Shown here: positions 22,203 to 32,000 of the stretch, piece by piece | Layout: every line of letters starts with the position of its first letter | Numbering within the stretch: position 1 is the first letter of the stretch | From: PALSA-505 sp035308365 | Lineage (GTDB): Bacteria > Actinomycetota > Actinomycetes > Streptosporangiales > Streptosporangiaceae | Assembly: GCA_035308365.1 (NCBI GenBank) | Contig: DATGGU010000155.1 | Span: forward strand, 1-42,033 | Reading direction: 5' to 3' | Length of the DNA stretch: 42,033 bases | The notes under the pieces: model-generated | Databases searched by the model: none | Told to the model about the DNA's origin: nothing | Seen by the model: only the letters and a program-made list of their open reading frames with translations | Position numbers and translations under genes: made by a program

Positions 22203-23161
22203 CTGGGCATTCCGGCGCGGGCGAGCCGCAGATCGTCCGGGGCGAGCACGGCATGACCCGGCGGCAGCTCATCCGGCACACCGCCTGGTTCGGCGCGGCC
22301 GTCGCCCTCACCTTCACCGGCGGCGAGGTGATCAGCCGGATCGCTGGAAACGACACGGCCGACGCCGCGACGGACCCCGGCGCGCTGCGGTTCGTCCAGA
22401 TCAGCGACAGCCACCTGGGCTTCACCGGGACCGCCAACCCCGACGTCGCCGCGACCTTCGGCACCGCCATCAACCAGGTCAACGCCCTCGGCTACGAGCC
22501 GGACTTCGTGATGCACACCGGCGACGTCACGCACCTTTCGCTGCCGTCGGAGTTCGCCCAGGCGAAGGAGATGATGTCGGACATCCGGACGCCCCGGGTC
22601 TTCACCGTGCCGGGTGAGCACGACACCATCAACGACGGCGGCAGGGAGTACCGGAAGTTCTTCGGCGCGCAGACCCTGGGCGATGGCTGGTTCAGCTTCG
22701 ACATCAAGGGCGTGCACGTGATCAGCCTGGTGAACACCACCAGCGTGGACGCACTCGGGCGGCTGGGCGCCGGCCAGCTCGACTTCGTCCGGCGCGACGT
22801 CGCCCGGCTGTCCGCCGAGACGCCGATCGTGGTGTTCAGCCACATCCCGCTGTATGCCATGTACCCGAAGTGGGGCTGGGGCACCGGCGACGCGATCACG
22901 CTGCTCGGCATGCTCCGCCGGTTCGGGTCGGTGACCTGCCTGAACGGCCATGTCCACCAGGTGTTCACCAAGACCGAGGGCAACGTGACGTTCCACAGCT
23001 CCGCGCCGACCTGTTACCCGCTCCCCGAACCGGGGCAGGCTCCGGCTCCGCTGCCGGTGACGCTGCCCGCCGGCGAGCTGACCGCGGCGCTGGGCATCCG
23101 CACGGTGTCCTTCCGGGCCGGCAGCAGGTCGCTCGCGCTGACCGATGAACGGCTTGGCTGA
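22199..23161 (+). CDS. Exported calcineurin-like metallophosphoesterase
   Basis: This 320-codon protein carries a likely Tat or Sec signal (TRRQLIRHTAWFGAAVALTF, after an internal ATG near residue 19). The fold motifs are ISDSHLG (DxH), HTGDVTH, VPGEHD, FSHIPLY and NGHVHQ, which bind two metals. In the usual GNHD motif the Asn is replaced by Glu (GEHD); as I recall this is usual in the cupredoxin-linked subgroup. It overlaps the cupredoxin gene by 4 bases. The phosphoester substrate is unknown. A hairpin terminator follows at 23188-23217. Confidence 0.85.
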   Translation: MTGHSGAGEPQIVRGEHGMTRRQLIRHTAWFGAAVALTFTGGEVISRIAGNDTADAATDPGALRFVQISDSHLGFTGTANPDVAATFGTAINQVNALGYEPDFVMHTGDVTHLSLPSEFAQAKEMMSDIRTPRVFTVPGEHDTINDGGREYRKFFGAQTLGDGWFSFDIKGVHVISLVNTTSVDALGRLGAGQLDFVRRDVARLSAETPIVVFSHIPLYAMYPKWGWGTGDAITLLGMLRRFGSVTCLNGHVHQVFTKTEGNVTFHSSAPTCYPLPEPGQAPAPLPVTLPAGELTAALGIRTVSFRAGSRSLALTDERLG

Positions 23162-23187
23162 GGCCCGCGTTCTGATCCAATGGGTGC

Positions 23188-23217
23188 CCTGCTGCCCCGC
23201 CGGCCCGGGGCAGCAGG
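23188..23217. terminator. Hairpin terminator after the phosphoesterase gene
   Basis: CCTGCTGCCCC (23188-23198) pairs perfectly with GGGGCAGCAGG (23207-23217) around an 8-base loop, 26 bases after the stop. Confidence 0.75.
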
Positions 23218-23333
23218 TGTAACCCACCCGGCTATTGCATGACGGCAGGGCCGTTCCACAACGGCGGCGCGCGACACGTGACAAGGGCGGCGGTAATGCC
23301 GGAACGCGGGGCGGAGCACAGGAGGATGGGCCG

Positions 23334-23906
23334 GTGAGGTTCGTCCGGGCAACCTCACCCGGCCGGTGCGAGCCCCCCGGCGCACCGGTCCCGGCAGCGC
23401 GGCTGCGCGCGGTGACGGCCGATGCGTACCCGGACTGGGACGCTGTGTACCGGGACAACATCGGCCTGGTCTACCGCCTGATGTTCGCCAAGGTCGGCAA
23501 CCGCGCCGACGCCGAGGACCTGACCACCGAGGTGTTCCTGGCCGTGCTGCGCCCGCTGCGCCTGCCGGCCTCGGCCGGCGAGGTCCGGGCCTACCTGTTC
23601 GCCACCGCCCGGACCGTGCTGGCCCGGTACTGGACCCGCACCCTCGGCCAGCCGGTCACCACCCTGAACGAAGATCCGGCCGAGGTCTTCAGCGCCCCAC
23701 AACTGGAGTCGGCGGCCCCGCAGCGGGCAGAGCGGATCCTCGCCGCCCTGCCCGCGCGATACCGCAGAATCCTCCAGCTCAGGTTCCTGGATGCGTGTTC
23801 CGTCGCCGAGGCGGCGCAGGCCCTCGGGATCAGTGTCACCAACGCCAAGGTGCTCCAGCACCGGGCGTTGCGCCGGGCCGCCGAGATAGCGGCCGCAATG
23901 GAGTGA
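23334..23906 (+). CDS. ECF-type RNA polymerase sigma factor
   Basis: This 190-codon sigma-70-family regulator has region 2 (YRDNIGLVYRLMFAKVGNRA, then DAEDLTTEVF) and region 4 (ILAALPARYRRILQLRFLD, then SVAEAAQALGISVTNAKVLQ). The start at GTG 23334 follows AGGAGG 8 bases upstream; the open frame from 23235 is longer but lacks a ribosome site. It is followed after 5 bases by the Rieske gene, so they are co-transcribed. It may control the envelope redox genes around it, which is an inference. Confidence 0.85.
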   Translation: MRFVRATSPGRCEPPGAPVPAARLRAVTADAYPDWDAVYRDNIGLVYRLMFAKVGNRADAEDLTTEVFLAVLRPLRLPASAGEVRAYLFATARTVLARYWTRTLGQPVTTLNEDPAEVFSAPQLESAAPQRAERILAALPARYRRILQLRFLDACSVAEAAQALGISVTNAKVLQHRALRRAAEIAAAME

Positions 23907-23911
23907 TAATC

Positions 23912-24598
23912 ATGCGCGGAATCGCCCGGTACGTTGATGATCTGCTACGCTCCCGCCGCCCCCGCCGGTTCCGGGCCAGCGAGCCTGACGCGAGCGTGGC
24001 CCAGACCGCGATCATGCTGCGGGCAGCCAGGCCCGGCAGCGGCGCCCCGCGCGAGGAGTTCGTCACCGGACTGCACCGCCGTCTGGCCTCCGAACTCGAC
24101 CCGCCCGCCCCAGGCCGCACGGTCAGCCGGCGCAAACTGGTCCTGCGCACCGCCGGCGTAGCGGCCGGCACGGCGGTGGCGGGCGCCGCGATCGACCACG
24201 GGCTGACCGGCCTCATCGCGGCCCCGGCGGCTGACAGCACGCTGACCCCCCAGCCCGGAACATGGCTCACCGTGGCCGCCAGCGCAGACCTGCCCGACGG
24301 CACCGTACGCCCGTTCAGCGCGGGTGCGATCAGCGGCTTCCTCGAACGGGTCAACGGCCGGGCCCGCGCCGTTTCGGGCATCTGTACCCACCAGGGATGC
24401 AAACTGGCCCTGGCCGGTCAGCCGGCGCGGCTGGTCTGCCCATGCCATGGCGCGGCATTCGCACTCGACGGCGCGGTGCTGACCCACCGGCTGCCCGGCA
24501 GCCTGTCCCCACTCCCCCGGCTGGCGGTACGGGAAACCGGCGGCACCGTGCAGGTGTACGCTCCCGCCGCTACGCAGTCGTCCCCAGGCCAGCCCTAG
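23912..24598 (+). CDS. Rieske 2Fe-2S protein with N-terminal membrane anchor
   Basis: This 228-codon protein has three parts. Residues 1-60 are cytoplasmic (MRGIARYVDDLLRSRRPRRF onward), in the place an anti-sigma domain would occupy. Residues about 72-103 contain RRK and a hydrophobic segment, a Tat-like signal anchor. The Rieske domain (about 115-220) has CTHQGC (158-163) and CPCHG (176-180): Cys158, His160, Cys176 and His179 hold the cluster, and Cys163 with Cys178 form the usual disulphide. The sigma factor gene is 5 bases upstream. Its 3' end overlaps the convergent PLP gene by 29 bases. It may hand electrons to the cupredoxin. Confidence 0.9.
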   Translation: MRGIARYVDDLLRSRRPRRFRASEPDASVAQTAIMLRAARPGSGAPREEFVTGLHRRLASELDPPAPGRTVSRRKLVLRTAGVAAGTAVAGAAIDHGLTGLIAAPAADSTLTPQPGTWLTVAASADLPDGTVRPFSAGAISGFLERVNGRARAVSGICTHQGCKLALAGQPARLVCPCHGAAFALDGAVLTHRLPGSLSPLPRLAVRETGGTVQVYAPAATQSSPGQP

Positions 24599-25529
24599 CC
24601 ACGGGCTCGGGCGGGCCGGTGATGACGGCGATGATCCGGGTTCCGGGCGGGAAGACGCCGCGCTGGGCCAGGGCGAATATGCCGAACATCATCTTCGCGG
24701 TGTAAATCCGGTCCAGGCGCAGGGCGTGTTGTTCTTGGAAGCGGTCGATGAAGGTGGTGAGGCCGGGGGTTGTGCGGGCGTAGCCGCCGAAGTGGAAGCC
24801 GTACTCGATGTGCCAGTTGGCTGAGACCGCGCCGATGGCAGAGAGCTGCAGCTGTTCGACGGTCGGCGTGAGGAACTCGCCGCCCTTGAGGACGGCGAAG
24901 CCGATGGCATACTGGCCCGGCTTCAGCCCGGCGGCGATCCCGGCCAGGGTGCCGCCGGTTCCGCAGGGGCAGCAGATGACGCCGAAGTCCGGGCCGATCT
25001 CGGCCGGGAGCTCGGCGCAGCCGCGAACCGCCAGCTCATTGCTGCCGCCCTCTGGCAGCAGGTAGAAGTCGCCCAGCTCACGATGGAGGGCCGCGATCAT
25101 CTCGGGATCAGACTTGCGGCGGTAGGTTGCCCGGTCCAGGTAGCGCAGCCGCATTCCGTGGGTTACCGCGTACCGCAGCGACCAGTTCAGCGGGTCGTGC
25201 GGCTCGCCCCGGATCACGCCGATGGTGTCCAGGCCGGTGTAGTGCCCGGCGGCTGCCGTGGCCCGGAGGTGGTTGGAGTACGCGCCGCCGAAGGTCAGGA
25301 GCGTGCGGTGGCCTTGATCCAGCGCCGCGCGCAGGTTGTACTTCAGCTTCCGCCACTTGTTGCCGGGCAGGTCAGCGTGAATGAGGTCGTCGCGCTTGAG
25401 CCAGAGTTGCACGCCGGCCTCGGCCAGCCGCCGGTCATGCACCCGTTCGAGCGGCGACGGGAGCCGCACGTCCAGCAGGCCTTTGCCCTGATCCACCGTG
25501 TCAGCGTGGCATAGGCAGGCCGGCGGCAT
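24570..25529 (-). CDS. PLP-dependent D-cysteine desulfhydrase/ACC deaminase-family enzyme
   Basis: This 319-codon fold type II PLP enzyme has LPSPLERVHDRRLAEAGVQL, then LKRDDLIHADLPGNKWRKLKYNL with the Schiff-base Lys in the GNKWRKLKY segment. FGGAYSNHLRATAAAGH and CGTGGTLAGIAAGL (phosphate-binding loop) follow. The family covers ACC deaminase and D-cysteine desulfhydrase; residues that separate the two cannot be judged by eye, so the reaction is left open. The ATG at 25529 has only a weak ribosome site; a later start is possible. It is convergent with the Rieske gene. Confidence 0.8.
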   Translation of the reverse strand: MPPACLCHADTVDQGKGLLDVRLPSPLERVHDRRLAEAGVQLWLKRDDLIHADLPGNKWRKLKYNLRAALDQGHRTLLTFGGAYSNHLRATAAAGHYTGLDTIGVIRGEPHDPLNWSLRYAVTHGMRLRYLDRATYRRKSDPEMIAALHRELGDFYLLPEGGSNELAVRGCAELPAEIGPDFGVICCPCGTGGTLAGIAAGLKPGQYAIGFAVLKGGEFLTPTVEQLQLSAIGAVSANWHIEYGFHFGGYARTTPGLTTFIDRFQEQHALRLDRIYTAKMMFGIFALAQRGVFPPGTRIIAVITGPPEPVARAGLGTTA

Positions 25530-25553
25530 GTCCTGGACGGGCAGCGAATCGTC

Positions 25554-28500
25554 TCAGCCGGTGAGGGGGACGCTCTCGATGAGGGCGGCCAGGCCTTCGG
25601 CGTCCAGGAGGTCGGCCGGGCTGATGGTCAGGTCGTGGCGGACGTAGTAGAAGGCGGCGCGGACCTTCTCCAGTGGGACGCCGGCCAGGGCGGCCCAGGC
25701 CAGCCGGTAGGCGGCCAGCTGGACGGCCACCGCGTGCCGCTCGGCCGCCGAACCTGGTGGGCGGCCGGTCTTCCAGTCGACGACGTCGTAGCAGCCGTCG
25801 CCAGCGTCGGCGAATACCGCGTCGATTCTGCCCCGGATCAGGCGGTCGCCAATCTGGGTCTCGAACGGGACCTCGACCTCCCGTGGCCACCGGCCCGACC
25901 AGGCACCAGCCTCGAACAGCTCACGCAGGAACGCCAGGTCGGCTTCGGATTCCTCGTCCGCGCCGGGTGTGCCGACCAGGTCGGCCGGGTCGATGAGCTG
26001 CTGAGCACCGTAGTGCTGTTCCAGCCAGCGGTGGAAGGCCGTCCCGCGCCTGGCCTGCGGCGCGGGCGGGAGCGGCATCGGGCGGCGGATCTGGCTGGCC
26101 AGCTCGGCGGGATCGCGGGCGAGCGTCACCAGTGCCGACACCGAGAGCTGGCCGGGCAGCTCGACCGTATGGGCGGCCTCGCCACGCCACCGTTCCCGCT
26201 CGGCCAGCAGCAGCGTGGTGTCCCGCGCCCAGGACGCCATCAGCGTCTGGCCGTGCCCGTCAAGGCCGTCGCCCTCGCCGCCGGCCTGATCATCGGCGAC
26301 CGGCCGGTGCGCCTCGCGCGCCGCGTCCCCGTCTGTCACGCGCGCCCCGTTGTCTCTGGGCGGCACCTCCTTCTCTGAGGCCGGGGTGCAGCCCGGGCCA
26401 ATTTTTCCTTCCATGGCGCCCCTGACCAGGGCCGCGCCGTCGCGCACCGCCTCGTACCGGTCCCCCTCGGGCGGCGCTGGCCAGGTTGCCGAGGCGGGTT
26501 CCGCGAGCGCGGGGTTCTCGGCGCCGGGCTCGGGCGGCGGCGCCCAGTGGGCAATGGTCCCGGCGCCGTTGCGGCAGGCTTCGGCGATCTCCTCCAAGAA
26601 CACCGACGGCCCGAGCGGCAGCACGCCATCCCCCCACCAGTAGCCCGAACAGCCGAGCCAGAACGCCGCCCGGGTGGCCGCGACGTACATCAGGCGCCGT
26701 TCCTCGGTCAGCTCCCGCTCGCTGCAGCTTTGCGTGAACTCCTTCAGTGACTCCTGGTCGAGACCTGTCAGCGTTGGCAGGTCGGCGGCGTCGCCGCGCA
26801 GGCCGAATGGGAGCAGCCTCGGGTTCTCCGGCCAGCGCGTGGTCTGCCGGGGCCGGGCCGGGAAGATCTGGCTGCGGTCGCCGGCCGACAACCCCGGCAC
26901 CACGACCGCGTTCCATTGAAGTCCCTTGGCCGCGTGCACGGTGACCAGCTTGACCGTGTCGGTTTCACCAACCTTGCCCGCTTCCAGGCCGAACTCCTCC
27001 TCCTGGGCGGCGGTCAGGTAGGCGAGGAAGGCGCCGAGGGTCGCTTCCTCCTGGTCGGTACCGAACGCGGCCGCCGTCCCGGCGAACGCGTCCAGGTCGG
27101 CGCGGGCGGCGGCCGGGTCGATGCCGGGCCTGGCGGCCACCTCGATGTCCAGGCTGAGCGTTCGTTCGACCTCGCCGACGAGATCGGCCAGCGGGCGGGC
27201 GGCGTGGGCGCGCAGCGTCCGCAGCTCGGCAGCCAGCGCGGACAGCCTGGTGTAACCGGCCGGTGAGTAGGCGGCCGGGTCGCCCAGGTCGTCCAGCGCC
27301 TCGATCAGGCTGCCCGCGTCGGTGGTGAGGTCCGCCACCGCCTGGGTGAGCGCGTCGCCCTCGTCCTGGTCGCCGGATGGGCTGGTGGGCTCGCGGCCGG
27401 TGGCGGCCAGCTTGCGGGCCCGCCGGCCGAGGGCGATCAGGTCCCGTGGCCCGATCCGCCAGCGCGGGCCGGTAAGCAGCCGGGCGAGCGCGTCCGAGGC
27501 GGCCGGGTCGTGCAGCACCCGCAGTGTCGCGACCACATCCTGCACCTCCGGCACGGTCAGCAGGCCGCCGAGGCCGACCACCTCGACCGGGATTCCCCGT
27601 GCTTCCAGCGCCTTGCGCAGCGGGTCGAACTGGACCCGCTTGCGGCAGAGCACGGCGATGTCGGATGGCCGGACGGGATCCTTGCGGCCGCCGGGCCAGC
27701 GCCGTCCGTCCGGGGCGATGCCGGGCGGCATCCGCAGCAGGTCGGCCACCTGGCGGCCCACCCACTCCGCCTCGTCGGCGGCGGTCTCGTGCAGCGCGCA
27801 GGTGACCCGTCCCCGGTTGCCCAGGCCGGGAGCGGCGACCAGGCGGGGGACCTGGGGCGCCTCGGCCCGCAGGCTGCGCTGGATCATCGCGGCCGCTTCC
27901 AGGATCTTGCCGGTGTTGCGGAAGCTGGTGGACAGCGTCCGGGAGTAGGCGCCGTCGAAGTGGGTGGCGAACCGGCGCAGGTTGCCCGCGCTCGCGCCGC
28001 GCCACCCGTAGATCGACTGGCAGGGGTCACCCACCGCCGTCACCGGGTGGCCGCCGCCGAACAGCGTGCGCAGCATGACGAGCTGCGCCTCGCTGGTGTC
28101 CTGGTACTCATCCAGCAGGACCACCTGGTAGCGACCGCGCTCACCCGCGCCGACCTCCGGATGCCGCTGGGCCAGCCGGGCGGCGAGGGTGACCTGGTCG
28201 CCATAGTCGATCACCTCCCTGGACCGCTTGGCCTCGGCGTACCGCTCGATCATGGGCAGCAACTGCTCGCGGGTCCGCTGGCAGGCCAGGATCTTCCTGG
28301 CCGCGGCCGACAGGCCACCGCGCCCGTTGGCCGGGCTCTTCCGGCCGGAGAGACTCCCTGCGGCATCGCTCTCTTGGCCGGCGGGACGCCCGGCGGCATC
28401 CGCCGCGTGCAGGATCAGCCATTCGCTCACGTTCAGGATGTCCGCCGGGACCCGCAGGTGCTCGGCCAGCTCCCCGGCGAGCTGGAGCACCGCGGCGGTC

Positions 28501-29009
28501 ACGCTGCGGGGTGCCCAGTCGATCGCGTCCACCGGGCCGTCGTAGGCGGCCACCACGGTGGAGGCGATCTGCCAGGCGACGGCCGGGGTGATCAGCCGCA
28601 TCGAGGGTTCCATCGCCTCGCGCAGCGCATGGTCGGTCACCAGGCGGCCGGCGTAGGCGTGATAGGTGCAGATCACCGGCTCACCGGCCAGCACCTCACG
28701 CAGCCCGGCCTCAAGGCCGGCCCGCCGCAGCCCATCCAGCCGCCGCCGTACCCGGTCGGCCAGCTCGGCGGCGGCCTTCCTGGTGAAGGTCAGGCCCAGC
28801 ATCCGCTCCGGCCGGGCCAGGCCGTTGGCGACCAGCCAGACCAGCCGGGCCGCCATCGTCTCGCTCTTCCCCGAACCGGCGCCGGCGATCACCGCGACCG
28901 GGCTCAGTGGCGCGGCGATCACGGCGGCCTGCTCGGCGGTCGGCTCGGGCAGGCCGAGCAGCCTGGCCAGTTGCCCCGGGGTGTAGCGGACAGCCGCGTC
29001 GCCGGTCAC
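25554..29009 (-). CDS. adnB: AdnB: helicase-nuclease subunit of AdnAB
   Basis: This 1151-codon UvrD/RecB-like protein starts at GTG 29009, overlapping the adnA stop as GTGA. The Walker A is AGAGSGKS (42-49), with GLTFTRKAAAELADRVRRRL, LLDEYQDTSEAQ and AVGDPCQSIYGWRG as further helicase motifs. The C-terminal RecB-like nuclease has HRWLEQHY, RGRIDAVFADA, DVVDWKTG and VAVQLAAYRLAW, so it keeps the metal and catalytic residues. AdnAB resects double-strand breaks in mycobacteria and other actinobacteria. The larger open frame from 29723 is an artefact of antisense reading. A central acidic insertion (about residues 775-855) is unusual in composition. Confidence 0.93.
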   Translation of the reverse strand: MTGDAAVRYTPGQLARLLGLPEPTAEQAAVIAAPLSPVAVIAGAGSGKSETMAARLVWLVANGLARPERMLGLTFTRKAAAELADRVRRRLDGLRRAGLEAGLREVLAGEPVICTYHAYAGRLVTDHALREAMEPSMRLITPAVAWQIASTVVAAYDGPVDAIDWAPRSVTAAVLQLAGELAEHLRVPADILNVSEWLILHAADAAGRPAGQESDAAGSLSGRKSPANGRGGLSAAARKILACQRTREQLLPMIERYAEAKRSREVIDYGDQVTLAARLAQRHPEVGAGERGRYQVVLLDEYQDTSEAQLVMLRTLFGGGHPVTAVGDPCQSIYGWRGASAGNLRRFATHFDGAYSRTLSTSFRNTGKILEAAAMIQRSLRAEAPQVPRLVAAPGLGNRGRVTCALHETAADEAEWVGRQVADLLRMPPGIAPDGRRWPGGRKDPVRPSDIAVLCRKRVQFDPLRKALEARGIPVEVVGLGGLLTVPEVQDVVATLRVLHDPAASDALARLLTGPRWRIGPRDLIALGRRARKLAATGREPTSPSGDQDEGDALTQAVADLTTDAGSLIEALDDLGDPAAYSPAGYTRLSALAAELRTLRAHAARPLADLVGEVERTLSLDIEVAARPGIDPAAARADLDAFAGTAAAFGTDQEEATLGAFLAYLTAAQEEEFGLEAGKVGETDTVKLVTVHAAKGLQWNAVVVPGLSAGDRSQIFPARPRQTTRWPENPRLLPFGLRGDAADLPTLTGLDQESLKEFTQSCSERELTEERRLMYVAATRAAFWLGCSGYWWGDGVLPLGPSVFLEEIAEACRNGAGTIAHWAPPPEPGAENPALAEPASATWPAPPEGDRYEAVRDGAALVRGAMEGKIGPGCTPASEKEVPPRDNGARVTDGDAAREAHRPVADDQAGGEGDGLDGHGQTLMASWARDTTLLLAERERWRGEAAHTVELPGQLSVSALVTLARDPAELASQIRRPMPLPPAPQARRGTAFHRWLEQHYGAQQLIDPADLVGTPGADEESEADLAFLRELFEAGAWSGRWPREVEVPFETQIGDRLIRGRIDAVFADAGDGCYDVVDWKTGRPPGSAAERHAVAVQLAAYRLAWAALAGVPLEKVRAAFYYVRHDLTISPADLLDAEGLAALIESVPLTG

Positions 29010-32000
29010 GGGGTCACGCCCTGGCCGTGCGGGTGAACCGGGCAGCAGGAGGCGACCGGGCAGGTCCGGCAGCCCGGATTGACCCGGGCCTCGAACACCG
29101 GGCCCGCCATCCCGGCCGCGACGGTCTCGACCAGGTTCTGCGCCCAGCCCGGGTCCTGGTCGGAGCCCAGCGACTGCTGGCGCTGCACCCGGGCCCGGCC
29201 GGCCAGCCCGCCCTTGCCCACCTGGACCAGCTCGGCTCCACCCGGCTTGGTCAGCCCGAACCGCTCGAACGCGCCGAGCAGGACGGAGAGCTGGTAGACA
29301 CCGAGCTGGGGATTGCGGTCCAGCTCGGCCTCGGCCACCGGGCTCGAGCCGGTCTTGAGGTCGACCACCACGCCGCTGCCGTCCGGGTCCCGCTCCAGCC
29401 GGTCCACCCGGCCGGTGATCTGCACCCGGCCCACCTGGACGCGCAGCTCCTGCTCGACCGCGACCAGCTCGCGCGGGTTGGTGGCCTGCCAGTCGAGGAA
29501 CTTGCGGACCATGGTGCCTGCCAGCGCCCGCTGCTTGGCGCTGTACCAGGCGCTGCCGAAGTCCAGGTGGTGCCACAGTTCGTCGATCCGCCCGGCGATC
29601 TCGTCGTCCGGCGTGCCCACAGCGCCCAGCACCGCCGCCGCGTGCACGACCATGCCGAGATGGCGCAGCGCCTCGGGACCGACCCGGCCGGCCGCCGATT
29701 CGATCAGCCAGCGCAGGCCACACCGGGTGAAGGACTCGACCTGGGACGGCGACAGCCGCAGCGTCTCACCGGGAGCCGCGACCGGCTCCGGGCTGGACAG
29801 GGTCGTCAGGGCGTACCACTGATCCGGATCCGCGCCGCGCACCCCGGCCCCGGCCAGCCGGGCAAGCTGGGCGGCGGCGGCTTGGCGAACGGCGAGTGGC
29901 CGGCCCGGATCGGCCACCGTGCGGCGCAGGTCGGCGGTGAGCGCGGGCAGCGACAGCCAGCGGTGACCCTGACCGCTGACCCGCTCGATCTCGATGTCCT
30001 CGCCGGCCAGCTCGGCCAGGAACCTGGACGGCCGCTCGTCGCTCTCCTCGCCCGACGCGGTCACGATGAGGCGCTTGCGGGCCCGGGTGGCCGCGACGTA
30101 GAACAGCCGTCGTTCCTCGGCGAGCAGCCGGGCCATGATCGTGGCAGCCTTGGACCCGTCGTCGGGAGACGGGTCGGCCAGCTCGTCCGCGCCGAGCAGC
30201 GAACCGCGCAGCCGCAGGTCCGGCCAGCTCCCCTCCTGCACAGCACAGACGGCGACCACGTCCCATTCCAGGCCCTTGGACCGGTGCGCGGTGAGGATCC
30301 GGACCGCATCCTGCCTGGGGGCCCGCTCGGCCAGCGTGTCGGCGGCTATCTCCTGGCCGGACAGGCTGTCCAGGAACAACCGCGGCGCGCCGGGCGGCAG
30401 CCGGTCGGTGAACGTGGCGGCCGCGTGAAACAGCGCCACCACCGCGTCCAGATCCCGGTCCGCCGCCGCTGCCCTGGCTCCGCCGGCCACACTCGCCGCC
30501 TGCAGCGTCTCGGCCAGGCCGGAGGCATCCCACACCGCCCAGAGCACGTCTTCGGCGCTGCCCCGCCTGGCGGCCTGGCGCGCGATGGCCAGCAGCTTGG
30601 CCACCCGCTCGGCCGGCCTGCCGACGACCGGGGTGATCAGCACCAGATCCCGCGGATCGCGCAACACCGCCGCGAGCGGATCGGCGGGCAGCCGCTGGCC
30701 GGCGTCCTCGGCGACCACCCGCAGCGCGCGCCGGAGCCGGCGCAGGCCGAGCGCGTCCGTGCCGCCCAGCGGGCCGGTGAGCAGCTCGATCGCCGTTTCC
30801 TCGGTCAGCTCGGCCGGGATCAGCGCGCAGCGCAGCAGGGTGATCAGCGGCCGGGTGCCCGGCTCGGCAGCGAGCGGCAGTTCGTCACCCGCGACCGCGA
30901 CCGGCACCCCCGCGGTGGTCAGCGCCCGGTGCAGCACCGGTAGCTGACGGACCGCCGAACGGACCAGCACGGCCATCTGCGACCAGGGCACGCCGTCCAC
31001 CAGATGGGCCCGCCGCAGCAGGTCGGCGACGAGCGCGGCCTCCTGGTTCGCGCTCTGCGCGACCAGGATCCGGACCTCGCCGGGCTGGGCACCGGGCAGT
31101 GGCGTCAGGCCACGATGGGCGAGCGGCGTGGCGCCTGGGCCAGCGGGCAGCCGCCAGGCGACCCGCCGGGACGCCTCCAGCAGCACCGGCCCGCTGCGGC
31201 GGCACACGCCCAGCGCGACCACGCCGGCCGGGCTGCCGTCCGGGGCCCGGAACTTGTCGGGAAACCGGGTGATCGCATGGGAGTCCGCGCCGCGGAAGGC
31301 ATAGATCGACTGGTCCGGATCGCCGACCACGATCAGCTCGCGGCCGTCCCCGGCCAGCGCGTACAGCAGGGCCTCCTGCGCCGGGTCGGTGTCCTGATAC
31401 TCATCGACCAGCACGAAGTCGTAGGCTTGCCGCTCCCGGCCCTGGACCCCTGACTGGCCGAGCAGCCTGGCCGCGATCCGGACGATCTCGGCATAGTCGT
31501 AGGCCGGAACCGGTGCGAGGTCGAAGCGGGCGGCATAGCGATCGAGGAACCGCCCGGCAGCCACCCAGTCGTCCCGCCTGCTCCTGGTCCCGAGCTGGGC
31601 CAGCGTGCGCCCGTCCAGGCCCCGCTCGGCGGCGCGCAGCAGCAGGTCGCGCAGTTCCTCGGCGAACCCCCGGGTGCCCAGCGCGGGCCGCAGCCGCTCC
31701 GGCCACCGGCTGGCGCCGTCCTCGACCTCGCCGCGCAGCAGCCGCCGAATCTCCAGCAGGTGCTCGGGACCGGACAGCAGCCGTGGCGGCTCGTCCCCGG
31801 CCAGCACGAACTCCCGGCGCACCAGTGCGTAGGCGTAACTGTGGAAGGTGAGGGCCAGTGGCTCACGTGTCGTCCGCCCCAGCCGGGCACTGATCCGCTC
31901 CCGCAGTTCACCGGCGGCCTTGCGGCTGAACGTCAGCACCAGAACCCGGCCGGGATCGGCGCCCCGCCGGGTGACCCGGTCGGCCACCGCCTCCACTATC

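Noticed and set aside
28907..30943. Plus-strand ORF of 678 codons
   Set aside because: Antisense to adnA, which has all helicase and nuclease motifs; high GC makes such frames common.
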